A DNA stretch of 64,000 bases from NCBI GenBank assembly GCA_017311185.1, contig JAESUZ010005169.1, positions 1,043,001 to 1,107,000 on the forward strand, in the 5' to 3' direction. Position numbers and translations under genes: made by a program. Numbering within the stretch: the stretch's first letter is position 1; every line of letters starts with the position of its first letter. Below, piece by piece: positions 1 through 11,195 of the stretch. The DNA is from Proteles cristata cristata (Eukaryota > Chordata > Mammalia > Carnivora > Hyaenidae). The notes beneath the pieces are model-generated. The model did no database searches. It was not told the DNA's origin and saw nothing but the letters and a program-made list of their open reading frames with translations.

Positions 1-1289
1 CAATACATTGCCACAAAATACTTTAGTTAAATATACATTAGTATTATTTGACGGAAAATAAATCATAACTTTCTTTGTATAAATACTGGTTCATTGATAT
101 CTTTGGCATGGAAAAGCCATATAAGCTATTCCATACCTGTCAAGATTTCTTTTAGTGGATTTGAATGCGTATACTATCTTTCATCATTTACCACAAATAT
201 ACCCTTTCTTCTTATGAATTTCATGGGATTGGCCAGCATCAGGGTCTCATGAGCCATCTTAATGTAATAGTTTGATGTACTGGTTTTTCCTTGACCAGGC
301 TGGTTACTCTGCTTGTGAGTGTTTGTCTGCATGATGAATAAGGGAATCTATTCAGAAAGTATTGCATCCTCACCTGTATAAAATTTACTACCTTTAATTC
401 ATTAGAATGTGCGTGCTGTAATGGCTGGGTTTTTACTATTGATTCTCTTAAAATAGCTTCATTGGATGGTCTCAATAAATATGTGTTGAGTGAATTATAT
501 CAGCAATAAAGGAAAAAATAAGGTGAAATTTTTAGATTTATGTTTGAATCTCCTATAGCAGTCATCAACCTACACCCCTGAGATGGGATGCCAGATCCTG
601 AAGTTGTTATCTAAGCATGTAACCCTGGTGATTATGGTTTTTTTCTTTACTCTTGTCTCTATTATTTCCATTTTCCCATAATGGGAATTTACCGTAAGAT
701 TTTCTAATATATTTTTTTAAGTTTACTCCTTTTATCAGGTGTTTTTTTTGTTTAGAGCCTACCAATTTTTGATGAAATATGATGATAATTTTTAAATCTG
801 ATTATTCAGGAGCTGTTAAAAGCAAAATAGTATTATGATCTCTGCAATTTGCTCTAATTTTTTAGAAAAAATACTATAATTTGCTACTTTAAATCATATG
901 TTACATAATGTTCTTTTTAAATACATATTAATTCCAGTTTGAAAAGATGCAAGTCTTCAATATATTCTTCTGTCACCTATCCCTTTACTTAATTTTCAAA
1001 CTACTGCTGAGATGTCCATATGCTAAACTTTTATAATCTTTCATTCTCAAAATGTTTCCCTATGTAGTTATTGAAACTAAAAAAGAGATCATTTTACTTG
1101 GTTTCATTATATATTGAATTCCAGACTAGATCTTCCCAATACTTATTGCAATCAAAGATATACAAGTTGTATAAAGAAAAAAGATTGTGGAAATAACCTA
1201 CTAATGATATAAAAGAATGTGAGTAAAGACAAACAATCTGGGTGAGGACAAACAATATGCATAATCTATATGAATTTTTTAAAAGTTTT
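1..1289. other. AT-rich intergenic DNA, no gene
   Basis: No open frame here has protein-like composition. The only recognisable piece is a short stretch at about 455-502 (ggtctcaataaatatgtgtt) that resembles the 3' tail of L2 or MIR elements. Confidence 0.5.
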
Positions 1290-1478
1290 GGGGCTTCTGG
1301 ATGGCTCAGTGAGTTGACTCTGACTTTTGATTTTCGCTCAGGGTCATGACCCCAGGATCCTGGGAGTGAGCTCTGTATAGTGTTCCACACTCAGAATGGA
1401 GCCTGATTAAGATTCCCTCTTTCTCCCTCTGCCCCTCCCTTGCTCTCTTGCACTCTCTCAAATAAAAAAAAAAAAAAA
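1290..1478 (+). mobile_element. Old Can-SINE (SINEC type), first of three in series
   Basis: A degraded SINE head (ggggcttctggatggctcag) is followed by a GGTCATGA-type central block, a pyrimidine-rich stretch (tctccctctgcccctccctt) and an A-rich tail ending in A15. Divergence from the young copies in this window is high, so it is an old copy. The next SINE starts four bases after its A-tail. Confidence 0.85.
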
Positions 1479-1481
1479 TGT

Positions 1482-1738
1482 GGGGCAAATGGGTGGTTCA
1501 GTCTTTTTAGTGTCTGACTCTTGATTTCAGCTCAGGTCATGATCTCGTCTTTTGTGAATTCAACCCCACATTGGGCTCTGCACTGATAACGTGGAGCCTC
1601 CTTGGGATTCTTTCTCTCTTCTCTCTCTCTGACCCTCTCCCACTTGTGTTCTCCCTTTCCCCCTCTCTCTCTCCTCCCTCCCTCCCTCCCTCCCTCCCTC
1701 TCTCTTCCTCTCTCTCAAAATAAGTAAACTTAAAAAAA
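1482..1738 (+). mobile_element. Can-SINE, second in series, with expanded CT/TCCC stretch
   Basis: The head ggggcaaatgggtggttcag, the central gctcaggtcatgatctcg and the block ttgggctctgcactgata follow the Can-SINE order. The pyrimidine region has expanded into (CT)n and a (TCCC)n run near 1676-1702. The tail is aaaataagtaaacttaaaaa. It begins directly after the A-tail of the preceding copy. Confidence 0.85.
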
Positions 1739-1743
1739 TTTGT

Positions 1744-1968
1744 GGGGCGCCTGGGTGGCTTAGTCGGTTAAGCGTCCGACTTTCGCTTAGGTCATGTACT
1801 CGCGGTTCGTGGGTTGAACCCCGCGTCGGGCTCTGTGCTGACTGCCAGCTCAGAGCCTAGAGCCTGTTTCAGTCTGTGACTCCCTCTCTCTCTGACCCTC
1901 CCTGCTCACGCTCTCTCTCTCTCTCTCTCTCTCTCCCCTAGAAATAAATAAAAAAACATTAAAAAAAA
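1744..1968 (+). mobile_element. Young Can-SINE, third in series
   Basis: A near-consensus feliform SINE: head ggggcgcctgggtggcttag, tRNA-like A-box region (tggcttagtcggttaagcg), B-box region (gggttgaaccccgcgtcggg), the diagnostic gctgactgccagctcagag, a (CT)n run near 1914-1935 and an A-rich tail. The bases flanking it are the tail of the second SINE, so it inserted there, which orders the three insertions in time. Confidence 0.92.
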
Positions 1969-2692
1969 TTTGTAACAGTGCTAAATCCAGTTATTCAAAA
2001 AAGAGGAGAAAAAAATGGGAATAGGAAACAAAAGTGTATATTCTAATAGAGCTAGGAGATAATTAAATTAATAAAACATGGACAGAAACTTTGAATGTAG
2101 GATGTAGGACAAGAAGAATGGCAAGAGACCAGTTTCATCAGGTCAATCCATTGCTTGCCATTCTTATTTAAACTATCTCACTTTCCAGATTGGAAAGGTG
2201 AGTTTCTAATTAGTTTCATTTTCATGAGTCAAGGCTCAATCTCTGTAAACAATCTTTGGGTAATGATCATATCCCCACTTTGATAAACTTAAGGGAAATT
2301 GAAGAACCAAGTATTAAATATGTGGTTATGAAATTGTGCTTAACCACCTGTTATCTGAATTCTGGCCGACCCTGGTAACAAAGACCAGTGTACTTCAATT
2401 TGTGCAAGTGATACAAATATAATCAACCCCTAATTAACACTGGGCATTTTTCTCTCAATCATGCAATCTGATATTCTCTTCTTAATCTTTGGTATATTTT
2501 ATATCTCAGTGAAAGATTATAAAGAACCTGCAACTTGGTCCTAAAAAATGTATGTATAATGACTACAATGGGAAGGACTATACTGTAACCCCACTTTATT
2601 TACATGTTTATTTAATTTGTTTATATTTATTTGCCTTAGGGCTAAAACAATTGCCTGTGTAGATCTGCTAAGGCATTTTTTTATGTTAAAAA
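1969..2692. other. AT-rich intergenic DNA
   Basis: No gene seen. A perfect 12-bp inverted repeat (aagaatggcaag at 2114-2125, cttgccattctt at 2154-2165) could form a small hairpin with a 28-base loop. This is the size expected by chance in a window this long. Confidence 0.5.
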
Positions 2693-3155
2693 AATCTCAA
2701 ACTTTGGTGTCCATCAGAATTTTCTGAGGGATTATTAAAAAAGAATTCCAGGAGCACCTAGGTGGCTTAGTCAGTTCAGCATCTGACTCTTGATTTCAGC
2801 TCACAGTATGTGAGTTAGAGCACTGCAGTGGGCTCTGCACTGACAATGCAGACCCTGCTAAGGATTCTCTCTCCCCCTCTCTCTCTGCCCTTCCCCCACT
2901 CACTCACTTGCTCTCTCTCTCTCTCTCTCTTTCTCTCAAAACAAATAAACTTAAAAAAAAGAGAGAGAACCAGATCCCAGGTCCCACCTCAGAACTATGA
3001 AATGAGAATCTTCAAGGCTGGATCCTAGATGTTTATGGTTTTAACTAATTTGTGAGGTGATATGGATCTAGGCCTCAAGGATGAAGGCTGGCTGTTGTAA
3101 CTGTAACAAGTTCATCAGGTGATTCAGATGTAGACCCACACTTGAGCACCATACA
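2693..3155 (+). mobile_element. MER5-type hAT-Charlie MITE, split by a SINE
   Basis: The left part (tctcaaactttggtgtccat, cagaattttctgagggatta) and the right part from about 2968 (cagatcccaggtcccacctc, then aatgagaatcttcaaggctg) read in the usual order of MER5-like short hAT elements. A further MER5-like end, caggtgattcagatgtagac, is at about 3117. The break at 2751-2960 is filled by a Can-SINE. Subfamily not resolved. Confidence 0.6.
2751..2960 (+). mobile_element. Can-SINE nested in a MER5-type MITE
   Basis: Head ggagcacctaggtggcttag, then catctgactcttgatttcag, ggctctgcactgacaatgca, a (CT)n stretch and a tail aaacaaataaacttaaaaaa. It carries the older 'ACTCTTGATTTCAG' form of the central block rather than the younger 'CCGACTTCGGCTC' form. 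Confidence 0.88.
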
Positions 3156-3522
3156 AATGAACTTCTATTTAGAGGACACCTAGAATCAGTCTTGAATGAA
3201 GCATCATAACTTTGAGCTTACTATCCATTTCTGTGGTGTAGTAACAGGACTTTTTCCTAACATAGGAATCTCATAAAAATGTCAGTGAAAACTGTTTTGG
3301 AAATATAAGCAAGGAGACAAGAATTACTTTTTTCTTGTTTTCTATGCTGGTCTCAGATTGGTCCTATTCTTTCTTTCATTCATTTTTTTAAAAATACCAA
3401 GCATCTATCATTTGTATGTCGGTGTATATACACACACATATATACATATACATCTTGTTCCCAGCTTGTGTCCCAGCATATGTAGGGAACAAGATAAATG
3501 CCACTTCTATATTATGGAGTCA

Positions 3523-3712
3523 ACATGTTGTAGTAGTTAAGGGTGCAAGTTCTGGAGTCTGACATCCTGCTTCTGAAATCTGTCTCTGGTATATAACAAC
3601 TTGGTAAGTTCTTTTTCTAGTCTAAGTAACTTACTGCTTTTTCATCTGGAAAATGTGATTATTGATACATATTACTAAGACTGGCATAAAGATTAAATCC
3701 TCGGCTCATGAA
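3523..3712 (+). mobile_element. MIR SINE
   Basis: The order gtagtagttaagggtgcaag, tctggagtctgacatcctgc, ctaagtaacttactgctttt, catctggaaaatgtgattat and ggcataaagattaaatcc follows the MIR consensus from its tRNA-like head through the core. Divergence is high, as expected for this ancient family. Confidence 0.75.
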
Positions 3713-4044
3713 TATTATTCCACAAAGACTGTTTACTGACAAACAGATAAAATTATTCTCTCACATAATTGTTTTTACTGTTTATTCCAATATCTTTTTG
3801 ATATTTAGCTTTGTTTAGTGTTTTACATTTTACTATCCTAAGTGTGTCATAGAAGTAAAAATTCCTGTTTTTTAAAAAGAAATGTTCCCTATTTAATATT
3901 TTTATTATCTCTATCTTAGGTACTGGAGAGCCAAATGCTTAATGCTGTATATTCTCATTAAATAGATATTAAGCTGAATTACATTATAAATCAAATCCTA
4001 TATAGAATATGTATGTATCTGTGTTTGTGTCTGTATGTGTTACC
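3713..4044. other. AT-rich intergenic DNA
   Basis: Nothing recognisable beyond A/T-rich unique sequence. Confidence 0.5.
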
Positions 4045-4562
4045 TACATACACAAATTGCCTCATAATTTAGCAGCTTTAAATAACACATACATTTATTA
4101 TTTGACCATTTCTATGGGTTTAGAATCTTGAAAGCGATAAGCCAGGTCCTCTGCTTTAAGATCAATCACAAGGTCTTGTAAAGGGCTGCAGACCCATTTG
4201 AAGGCCAGTTTTGAAAGGATTCACTTCTAAGCTCATTTATATAGTTGCTGGCAAGATTCAGTTCCTCATAGACTATTGGATTGAGGGCTTCGGTTCCTGA
4301 CTGGTGGTTGTCCAGAGGCTGCCTCCAGGTGCTCACCAGATGTGACTCCTCAGCTTATCAGAATAAGCAAGTAAGGAAAACCTAGGGAGAGAGTATTAGC
4401 AAGATGAAAGTTACAGACTGTTGTACCCTAATCATAGCTGTGGTCTTATTTATTCTAAGTGGCTAGCTGCTGCCAGTATGCAAAGTGGGGGGTGGTGTGT
4501 ACAAGACTATGAATGCCAGGAATTGGTGATCCCTGGGAGCCATGTCAGAAGCTGCCTACCAC
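4045..4562 (-). mobile_element. MLT1-type (MaLR) solo LTR
   Basis: Read on the plus strand, it opens with a block like 'ACAAATT-CC...TTTA-AACA-CACA-TTTATTAT' (from about 4052) and closes with gctgcctaccactatg. This is the reverse complement of an LTR that begins TGTGGTAGGC and ends after an AATAAA-type poly(A) signal. Intermediate blocks (gggctgcagacccatttgaa, attggattgagggcttcggt) also fit MaLR LTRs. No internal viral coding sequence is present. Recognition is from memory. Confidence 0.6.
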
Positions 4563-4630
4563 TATGTATCTTGGTGTAGCATTTGTAAAATAAGTGGCCA
4601 GAGAGTGCTTAATTGAACCATTCTTATAAA

Positions 4631-4768
4631 GCATTCTCAAACTCTAGCCTGCATTCTGGGAAAATCTCCAGGGTTTCTGATTCAGCAGGTCTGATGTGGG
4701 ACTTTATAACCAGCCGTCGTCAGCTGACGATGTTGCTGCTGGTTTGGGAATCAAACTTTGAGAAATCA
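4631..4768 (+). mobile_element. MER5/MER20-type hAT MITE
   Basis: A short element runs from gcattctcaaactctagcct to tcaaactttgagaaatcat, with ctccagggtttctgattcag in between. The ends are an imperfect terminal inverted repeat (TCTCAAACT / ACTTTGAGAA), typical of short non-autonomous hAT elements. The interior holds a 14-bp palindrome, tcgtcagctgacga, at 4717-4730. Confidence 0.6.
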
Positions 4769-5870
4769 TATTTTAGAGGATATAACATGTTTTACTGCCC
4801 AAGGATAACCAAAACTCACTTCCTGCTGTAAGTTCATTTGTCAGACAATCTGGCAGTCCTCCTTTTCCTTGCTGGGATAGCTACCTTATCTGTTGCCATG
4901 TGTGGCCATTTCTGAAAGAGACACTAAGAAGGTTTCTTCTTCTGGGAGCTGTTTTTCCTTACTGGCTCCTTTATAGATTGGTAGACAAATGAGGATCCAG
5001 GGATTTTGTAGGGTGCTAAAAAATTGTAGACATCCCTTGTCTAGAGTTCTCAGAAAAACTGACACTTTGGAGGAACATTGAAGAACAGGATTTTGAGAGA
5101 CAAGGAGAGTCATTGAGTGACCTAATAAAACCTTTTTTTTTTTTTTTTTGTCCATTGCAGTACATTCTTCATTTCCACACAAAGAAAGAAACCTAAAAGG
5201 CCAATTAACACCCGGGAAAGCACTTTGGAATTGCTTTCTAAACTTGGTGTAATGAAAACAAATGGACATTTTGATTAAATAGATATCATTAGGATGACAT
5301 GTTATGATCACAACCCCTGGTTAATGATCTAATTAAGGCCAAGAAAAATTCATTATGGACTCTCATTCAAATAATTCATTTTACAGAGAAAAAAAAAACA
5401 CTATCTGTTTGTTTAGGATAGAAAGACTGTCCTCAATGAATGAAGAAAATAAATTCAAGCCTGAGAACTTTATAACTGTCTTTATTTCAAAGAAAGAAGA
5501 AAAACAATAAGGGGAGAGGAAGAGAAAAAGTAAGACGAAGAAATGGAAAGCACAAACTAGTGGGAAGAAAAGAGCCTAGGTTTTCAATACATTTTTGCCC
5601 TTTCCAAGCAACCATTCCTTACTACAGTTACCTTAGCTTTTCCATTCTCTCACAGTGGAAATAATTGGGTGATAAGTGGATGGAGTAAGATAAATACAAC
5701 CACATAGGATTTTGGAGGTGCATTATCATATCAAGGAGGTTGAGACAAAGTCAGGAAGCCAGAAAGCAGACAAAAGAGTGCAAGAATTGCATATGGGAGA
5801 TCAGAAGAAGAAACAGGTAGAAACAGAAGAAACAGAGATCAGATAAGAAACAGAGATAATTGCACGGGAA
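4769..5870. other. Intergenic DNA
   Basis: No gene recognised. A minus-strand 141-codon frame at 4886-5311 is interrupted by a poly-lysine run from a genomic T18 tract (about 5132-5149) and shows no known motif, so I treat it as chance. Purine-rich sequence lies at about 5490-5570. Confidence 0.5.
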
Positions 5871-6020
5871 CTGGACAGTTAACTTTATGTATCAACTTGA
5901 CTAGGCTAAGGCATCTCCAGATAGCTGATAAAACATTATTTCTTAATGTGTTTGTGAGGGTTATTTGTGGATGAGATTAGCATTTGAATCAGTTGACTGA
6001 ATTAAAGAATAAATTTGCCA

Positions 6021-6231
6021 GGACGCCTGTGTTGCTCAGTTGGTTAAGCACCCGACTCTTGATTTCAGCTTGGGTCATGATCTCATGATTCATGAGTTAA
6101 AGCCCTGCTTTCGGCTTCATGCTGACAGCCTGGAGTCTGCCTGGCATTCTGTCTTTCCCTCTCTCTTTCTGCCTCTCCCCTGGTTGCACTCATCCTCTCT
6201 CTCTTTCTCAAAAATAAATAAACTTAAAAAA
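6021..6231 (+). mobile_element. Can-SINE nested in an LTR, with TSD
   Basis: Head ggacgcctgtgttgctcagt, the 'ACTCTTGATTTCAGCTTGGG' form of the centre, a CT-rich region and an A-rich tail. Flanking 13-bp repeats aataaatttgcca (6008-6020) and aataaattttcca (6232-6244) differ at one base and mark a target-site duplication within the LTR. Confidence 0.9.
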
Positions 6232-6585
6232 AATAAATTTTCCATCACCAATGTGGATGTGCATTATCCAATCCATTGAGGGCCCAAATAGAACAAAATG
6301 GTAGAAAGCAAACTCTCTCTCTCTTCTTGAAATGAGATATGCATCATTTTCTGCTCTCAGACATTGGAGATCATGGTTCTCAGGCCTTTGGACTCCAGGA
6401 CTTATATTCTCAGGCTTTCATTCTTGGTTGGGCTGGGAGAGACACATCAGCTCCCTGGTTCTTAGGTCTTTGGACTTAAACTGAATTATACCACTAGCTT
6501 TCATTGTTCTAAAGCTTGCAGAGGGTATATCATAGCACTTCTCAGGCTCCAGAATTGAATGAGCCAATTCCCATAATAAATCTTT

Positions 6586-6660
6586 TTATCTATCCATTTA
6601 TCTATCCATCCATCCATCTATCCATCCATCCATGTATGTATGTATGTATGTATGTGTCTG

Positions 6661-6705
<45 letters not shown>

Positions 6706-6812
6706 GTATCTCTCTCTCTATAGATAGATAGATATAGATAGATAGATAGATATAGAGATATATATATCCATCCATCCATCCATCCATCCATCCATCCATC
6801 CATCCATCCATG
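6586..6812. repeat. Compound tetranucleotide microsatellite, partly self-complementary
   Basis: The run is (ATCT/ATCC)n, (TGTA)n, a long (TCTA)n at about 6657-6712, then a (TAGA)n-rich segment at about 6721-6765, and finally (CATC)n at about 6769-6812. TCTA and TAGA repeats are reverse complements, so the middle can fold into a hairpin. It grew beside the poly(A)-signal region of the surrounding LTR. Confidence 0.95.
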
Positions 6813-6858
6813 TATCCATCCATCTGTTGGTACTGTGTCTCTGGAGAACTCTGACTAC

Positions 6859-8161
6859 AGAATATTGAGAGAAAAGGTAAAGGGAATGGCCCTAAAATTA
6901 AAGCAGGCAGCATCTATGAGATCCCTACATAATTAAACATGTAGTTTTCTTGGAGATAGCATTTCCCCACAAAAAGTTGAATATCATTGAAGCCTATAAT
7001 CAAAGGACTCTGCACTCACAAAGTTATTGTGTGTCTCTTGGCTAAAGTCTACACCTAAATATATGAGAAAGAGAAAGAAGGAGAGAGAGAAACTATTAAA
7101 TCATTGAGTAGTTTTCACTGGGAAGACTTCAAGATCAACTCACCTAAAAAACTTAAAAATAAAAATTTAGCAGCATTGCCTGTGGCTTTGCCGATGGCAG
7201 TCTGTATACTGTGTTATAACAGGGGACACAGAAGGGGGGTTACAGCTAACTGTTGTCAGTCTTCTTTCTTGTGCCTTTGAAGATAATATTTTGAGCCAAC
7301 CCATTTGACCCTGCCTTGTTTTCTTAGGCCTAGCTGTGTAGACTGTTAGGACCTCAACCATATGAACAGGGAAGGGAAAAAATTGGAGGTTGAATTGGGC
7401 AGGATGATGAATAGGGAAATTAATCTATTTATGGATGTGGCCCCTTAATGGTAGCCAAGTAATGTACAAATTCTATGAATTATTCTTGATTAAAGTGTTA
7501 ATATCTGACAGGACTGAATACAGATGGTGTAGTCCAAATGGTTAAGTTAATACTTACACGAATGGTGATTCTGTATTCTATTATCAGTATAAATAATGAC
7601 TTTGTTCAGGGGCTGAGCATGATCAAATTTGCTGAGATACTTGTAAAAATTAAGCAGAATGACAAAACCTCTACTCTTAGAATAGAAATATACACAGAAA
7701 ACAAGGAAAAAAAGATGAATCAAAATAATTGGACCATCGTGATGGGAAAGTTGAAGGTTGTGACTTACATACTCACAGATGCCAAAGTTTTGCCACTGGC
7801 ATGGTGGACTAAATCAAGAGTCTGCTGTTTAGAGCTTGCTGATACCTGTTTTGCCCAGTTCCTACTAGCTGGGATGGTTGAAAACATCCATCAGTATAAC
7901 GCTCAAGATGAGTAAGGCAAGGTTTGACATAACATCCCGCCACTGTTTTGAGATCATTGTATCTGCTTCTTTCTGCTCATGGAGCTGCCTGACTCCTTCT
8001 TGCTGCCTGCCTACTAGCCTAGACAGTCCCATGTATTGTAATATTACTTCTTCCAGTCATAAGTATATAATCTTGTTACCACTTCCTTAACAGCCAGAAT
8101 GGAAAAGAATCATTTGTTTGTTTGTTTTGAAGAGTGTACTTGAAACCAATATTCCCACAAA
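6859..8161. other. Intergenic DNA, no recognised element
   Basis: A plus-strand 125-codon ATG frame (7538-7915) is among the longest non-repeat frames in the window. It shows no domain, no plausible intron-exon context and ordinary local base composition. I do not call it a gene. Confidence 0.45.
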
Positions 8162-8388
8162 GCTTTATGGTACAGTAGATAAACCACAACTTCTGGAGTC
8201 AGGCAAAAACTGAATTAAAATACTTAACTGCTATTGGATCTTGTGTGTAACCTGAGGTTTGGTTCCTTATCTGTAAACCAATATAGCATTGTCTACCTCA
8301 TGGTGTTACTGAGATGATTAAATGAGAAACAAACAAAAAATCAAATGCCTAGTATACTAGCTAATACTCAACAATTATGATGTTTCTC
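8162..8388 (+). mobile_element. MIR SINE
   Basis: The order follows MIR: tatggtacagtagataaacc, cttctggagtcaggcaaaaa, ttccttatctgtaaaccaat, ctacctcatggtgttactga, gatgattaaatgagaaa, then a tail like 'TGCCTAGTA...ACTCAACAATTATGATG'. Confidence 0.75.
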
Positions 8389-10191
8389 CCCATGACATAT
8401 CATCTTTATATTTCTCTTATTTAAGGATTCATGACATTCACCTTTCTCCCGTTTATGTACTCATTTTTGTGACTCCCTTAGCATCTTACCTTCAAGCACA
8501 ATACATGTTACTGGGTTTATTTTACTCTGGGTTGGCAAAGTGGGTGCGTGTTTGTGGCTTATGGGGAAAAAATTCCATTTAACCAGGGTTTCATTACCAA
8601 CCCAGATTATTGAATATCTAAAATAAATTAATCAGTTGTTGGACACAAGTAGGATTTAAAAGTCAGAAAGCTGAGAAGTTAAGACAGCTTTGACAATTTG
8701 TATATACCTTGAAATTTTGTATATAACTTTTCAGGAGTAATATAAACTTTAATTCATGTCATTTCCATTTTATTGTAGAGTTAATAAAAACTGGAACTCT
8801 ATAAATTTGGGATCTCGTTAACTGATGTAAATATAATCTGCCTATCCTTTCTCTTGTCAAATGTGTTTTGTCTTTGTTATTCTGTTTGTTTTTTTTTCTG
8901 ATATGTTTTATTTTATTTTGTATTGTTTGGGTTTGCCTTACAGTTGTTAAAATGAAAAGTAGTTAAAATATCTTAAAAATGAGAATATTAATGAATAATG
9001 TTTGACATCTCATACAGTCAAATAATATAATAGGTCAGGGTCTTTGCAGTTTTAGGATGCTATTGTGCTGTTTGAAATAATTTTACTGACTGTCAACTAT
9101 CTTTATATGAGGTCTGAGAAGAAGCAATTTTGAACATTTTGAGACTATGTAGAAACATGGATTATGCTTAAGTGGTAATCACAGAATTGAGCTAGTCCAC
9201 TTCAACCAAAATATATAAATGAGGTGCCCAAACATTTTTTGATAGGAAGGATAATTTGCTTGCAGAGATAAGCCTATTCAGTTCTAATAGGAATATTGAT
9301 AAGAAAAAGTCAAAGCATCTAGAGTCTTAATAAACAGAAATTTGGTAAGGATCATATTGTGAGATAATTGTAAGGCATATAGCCATTTAACGAGGAAAGC
9401 TATTGGATTCTATACACCAAAGAAATTAGTTTTTCATAGTGATAGGTCCTCAAATAGGAAGCTTTAGGGCAAGAATGTCGTCAGGTTAGATAAGTAAGTC
9501 AGCTCACAAAGCTGGGCTGAGCCTTCCCAGAATAGTATCCTTGTTCTTTTTCCTAATGAAAGAGGAATGAAGTACCTCTGAAGTTTAGCATTCATTCAGG
9601 TAATCCTGAGAACCTTTCTAGATGAGGTCAACATAAGACTCTTCAGCAGGAATGAGGCTTTAAAATGGTAAGGCTGTAAGATGGCCTATATGAAGGTTAG
9701 TTATAAGTCCTCAAGGATGATTTCAGACCACCCCTTTTCTAGAATTTTTAGGAGAAAACCACATCAAAAATTATAGGTTTATTGGCATAAAAGCTAAGGA
9801 CTGATAATGTCAAGTATATTCTGAACATAATATTTATCATATCCCCCCCTTATAATGTATAGTTATATGTTGATAAAGAGGAAAATTTCTATATATTGGG
9901 TATATATATAGATATATGTATATATATCATTGGGTTGAGTATTATGGTAAAGAATAAAGACTGACTTATTCCAATAAAATATTTGAGTAATTACTGGTTA
10001 CAAATATATAATTTTTCTAAGACACCATGTATCCAATAAAAATATGATGCATGGGACATGTGAAATTCTGAATTTTCTAGTAGTCACATCAAAAATATAC
10101 AAAGAAACGTGAAATTATTTTACAGTTAAACAGTCTCTATTGAGATAATAGTAAGTTTACATGCTGTTTTAAGAAATAATACTGCATTAAC
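8389..10191. other. AT-rich intergenic DNA
   Basis: No gene or clearly classifiable repeat. It contains AT-rich simple sequence near 9898-9930 and a 9-bp inverted repeat (ctgggttgg 8527, ccaacccag 8597), both unremarkable. Confidence 0.5.
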
Positions 10192-10654
10192 TGGCCCCTG
10201 TGTGGTTAAGCATCTGACTCTTAATTTCAGCTCATCTTATGATCTCATGGTTGTGAGATCAAGCCCCGAATTAGACTCCATGCTGGATATGGAGCCTGCT
10301 TAAGATTCTCTGTCCCGGGGCGCCTGGGTGGCTCAGTCGGTTAAGCGCCCGACTTCAGCTCAGGTCATAATCTCACGGTTTGTGGGTCCAAGCCCCTCAT
10401 CGGGCTCTGTGCTGACTGCTAGCTCAGAGCCTTGAGCCTGTTTCGGATTCTGTGTCTCCCTCTCTCTCTGACCCTCCCCTGCTCACGCTGGCTCTCTGTC
10501 TCTCAAAAATAAGTAAAAAACATTAAAAAAAAAAAAAAGATTCTCTCTGTCCCGTTCTCTCTCTGCCCCTCCCCTGCTCATGCATGCCTGTGAGTAAGTG
10601 TGGATGCTCCCTACCTCTGTCAATAAACAAAAAATGAAGAAAAACAAAAAAAAA
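10192..10654 (+). mobile_element. Old Can-SINE split by a younger Can-SINE
   Basis: The left arm (from tggcccctgtgtggttaagc, through ctgactcttaatttcagctc, to ggagcctgcttaagattctc) and the right arm from 10539 (gattctctctgtcccgttct, ending in A-rich sequence) form one degraded SINE. A second SINE lies inside it at 10317-10538. Confidence 0.88.
10317..10538 (+). mobile_element. Young Can-SINE inside an older Can-SINE
   Basis: Near-consensus head ggggcgcctgggtggctcag, tcggttaagcgcccgacttc, gggctctgtgctgactgcta, a pyrimidine block and an A14 tail. The flanks gattctctgtccc (10304-10316) and gattctctctgtccc (10539-10553) are the target-site duplication, differing by one CT unit. Confidence 0.94.
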
Positions 10655-10797
10655 TTGCATTTAGAACTCTCTACCCTTTACCCATTTTCCCCACAGATAA
10701 GATTTTAATAACCCTTGAGTACAGTATCACAACTGAGATATTAACATTGATGCAGTTCATCAGTCTTATTATTAATTTCCCAGTTTTACTTCTATTC

Positions 10798-10828
<31 letters not shown>

Positions 10829-10856
10829 AAAGAGAGAAAAAGAGAGAGAGAGAGAA
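10798..10856. repeat. (GT)n then (GA)n microsatellite
   Basis: About 14 GT units are followed by tatgaaagagagaaaaagag and a further GA run. Confidence 0.97.
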
Positions 10857-10864
10857 TTTAGATT

Positions 10865-11060
10865 TTTTTTAGTTTTGTCACACATCACTTCATATATCCA
10901 CTACCACAGTCAATATAAAACAGATCACCATCAAGATTCTTCCTACTGACTTTTTACAACCATAACCATCTTCCCCTACTTCCTGTGTCCCACATTCCTA
11001 ACCACTTGCAACCACTAATCTATGTTCCATTTCTATAATTTTGCCTGATAAAATTAGTTT
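10865..11060 (-). mobile_element. Old L1 3' UTR fragment
   Basis: The plus-strand text (ccactaccacagtcaatata, agatcaccatcaagattctt, aaccacttgcaaccactaat, ttccatttctataattttgc) matches the reverse complement of the 3' region seen in old mammalian L1M-class elements. Boundaries are approximate. Confidence 0.5.
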
Positions 11061-11195
11061 TAATGACATTTTATTTATCGTAATATATCTAAACTATGAC
11101 CATTTCAATGTATAATCAGAATAAAAATATAAATGAGATATCCTATATTCTTTCTATAATCTCTATAAGCCTTTGAAATCTCAAGTGTATTTTAT

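Larger units (their letters stand above)
5871..6858 (+). mobile_element. ERVL/MaLR-class solo LTR, split by a SINE and a microsatellite
   Basis: It starts near tggacagttaactttatgta and contains caacttgactaggctaaggc, atccattgagggcccaaat and an AATAAATCTTTTT poly(A)-signal region (about 6577). It closes with ctctggagaactctgacta. A related copy is at 39348-39690. The element is about 990 bp only because a SINE (6021-6231) and a roughly 220-bp tetranucleotide repeat (6586-6812) sit inside it. No internal coding sequence is present. Confidence 0.6.

Noticed and set aside
1744..1830. tRNA gene-like A-box/B-box sequences at the SINE heads
   Set aside because: They belong to tRNA-derived SINEs and not to tRNA genes: the 3' half of the tRNA fold is absent and CT-rich SINE body follows.
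4886..5311. 141-codon minus-strand frame
   Set aside because: It includes a lysine run from a genomic homopolymer, has no motif and shows no splice context.
7538..7915. 125-codon plus-strand frame starting at ATG
   Set aside because: No recognisable domain, no exon structure and ordinary base composition. Retained only as a query for a protein search.
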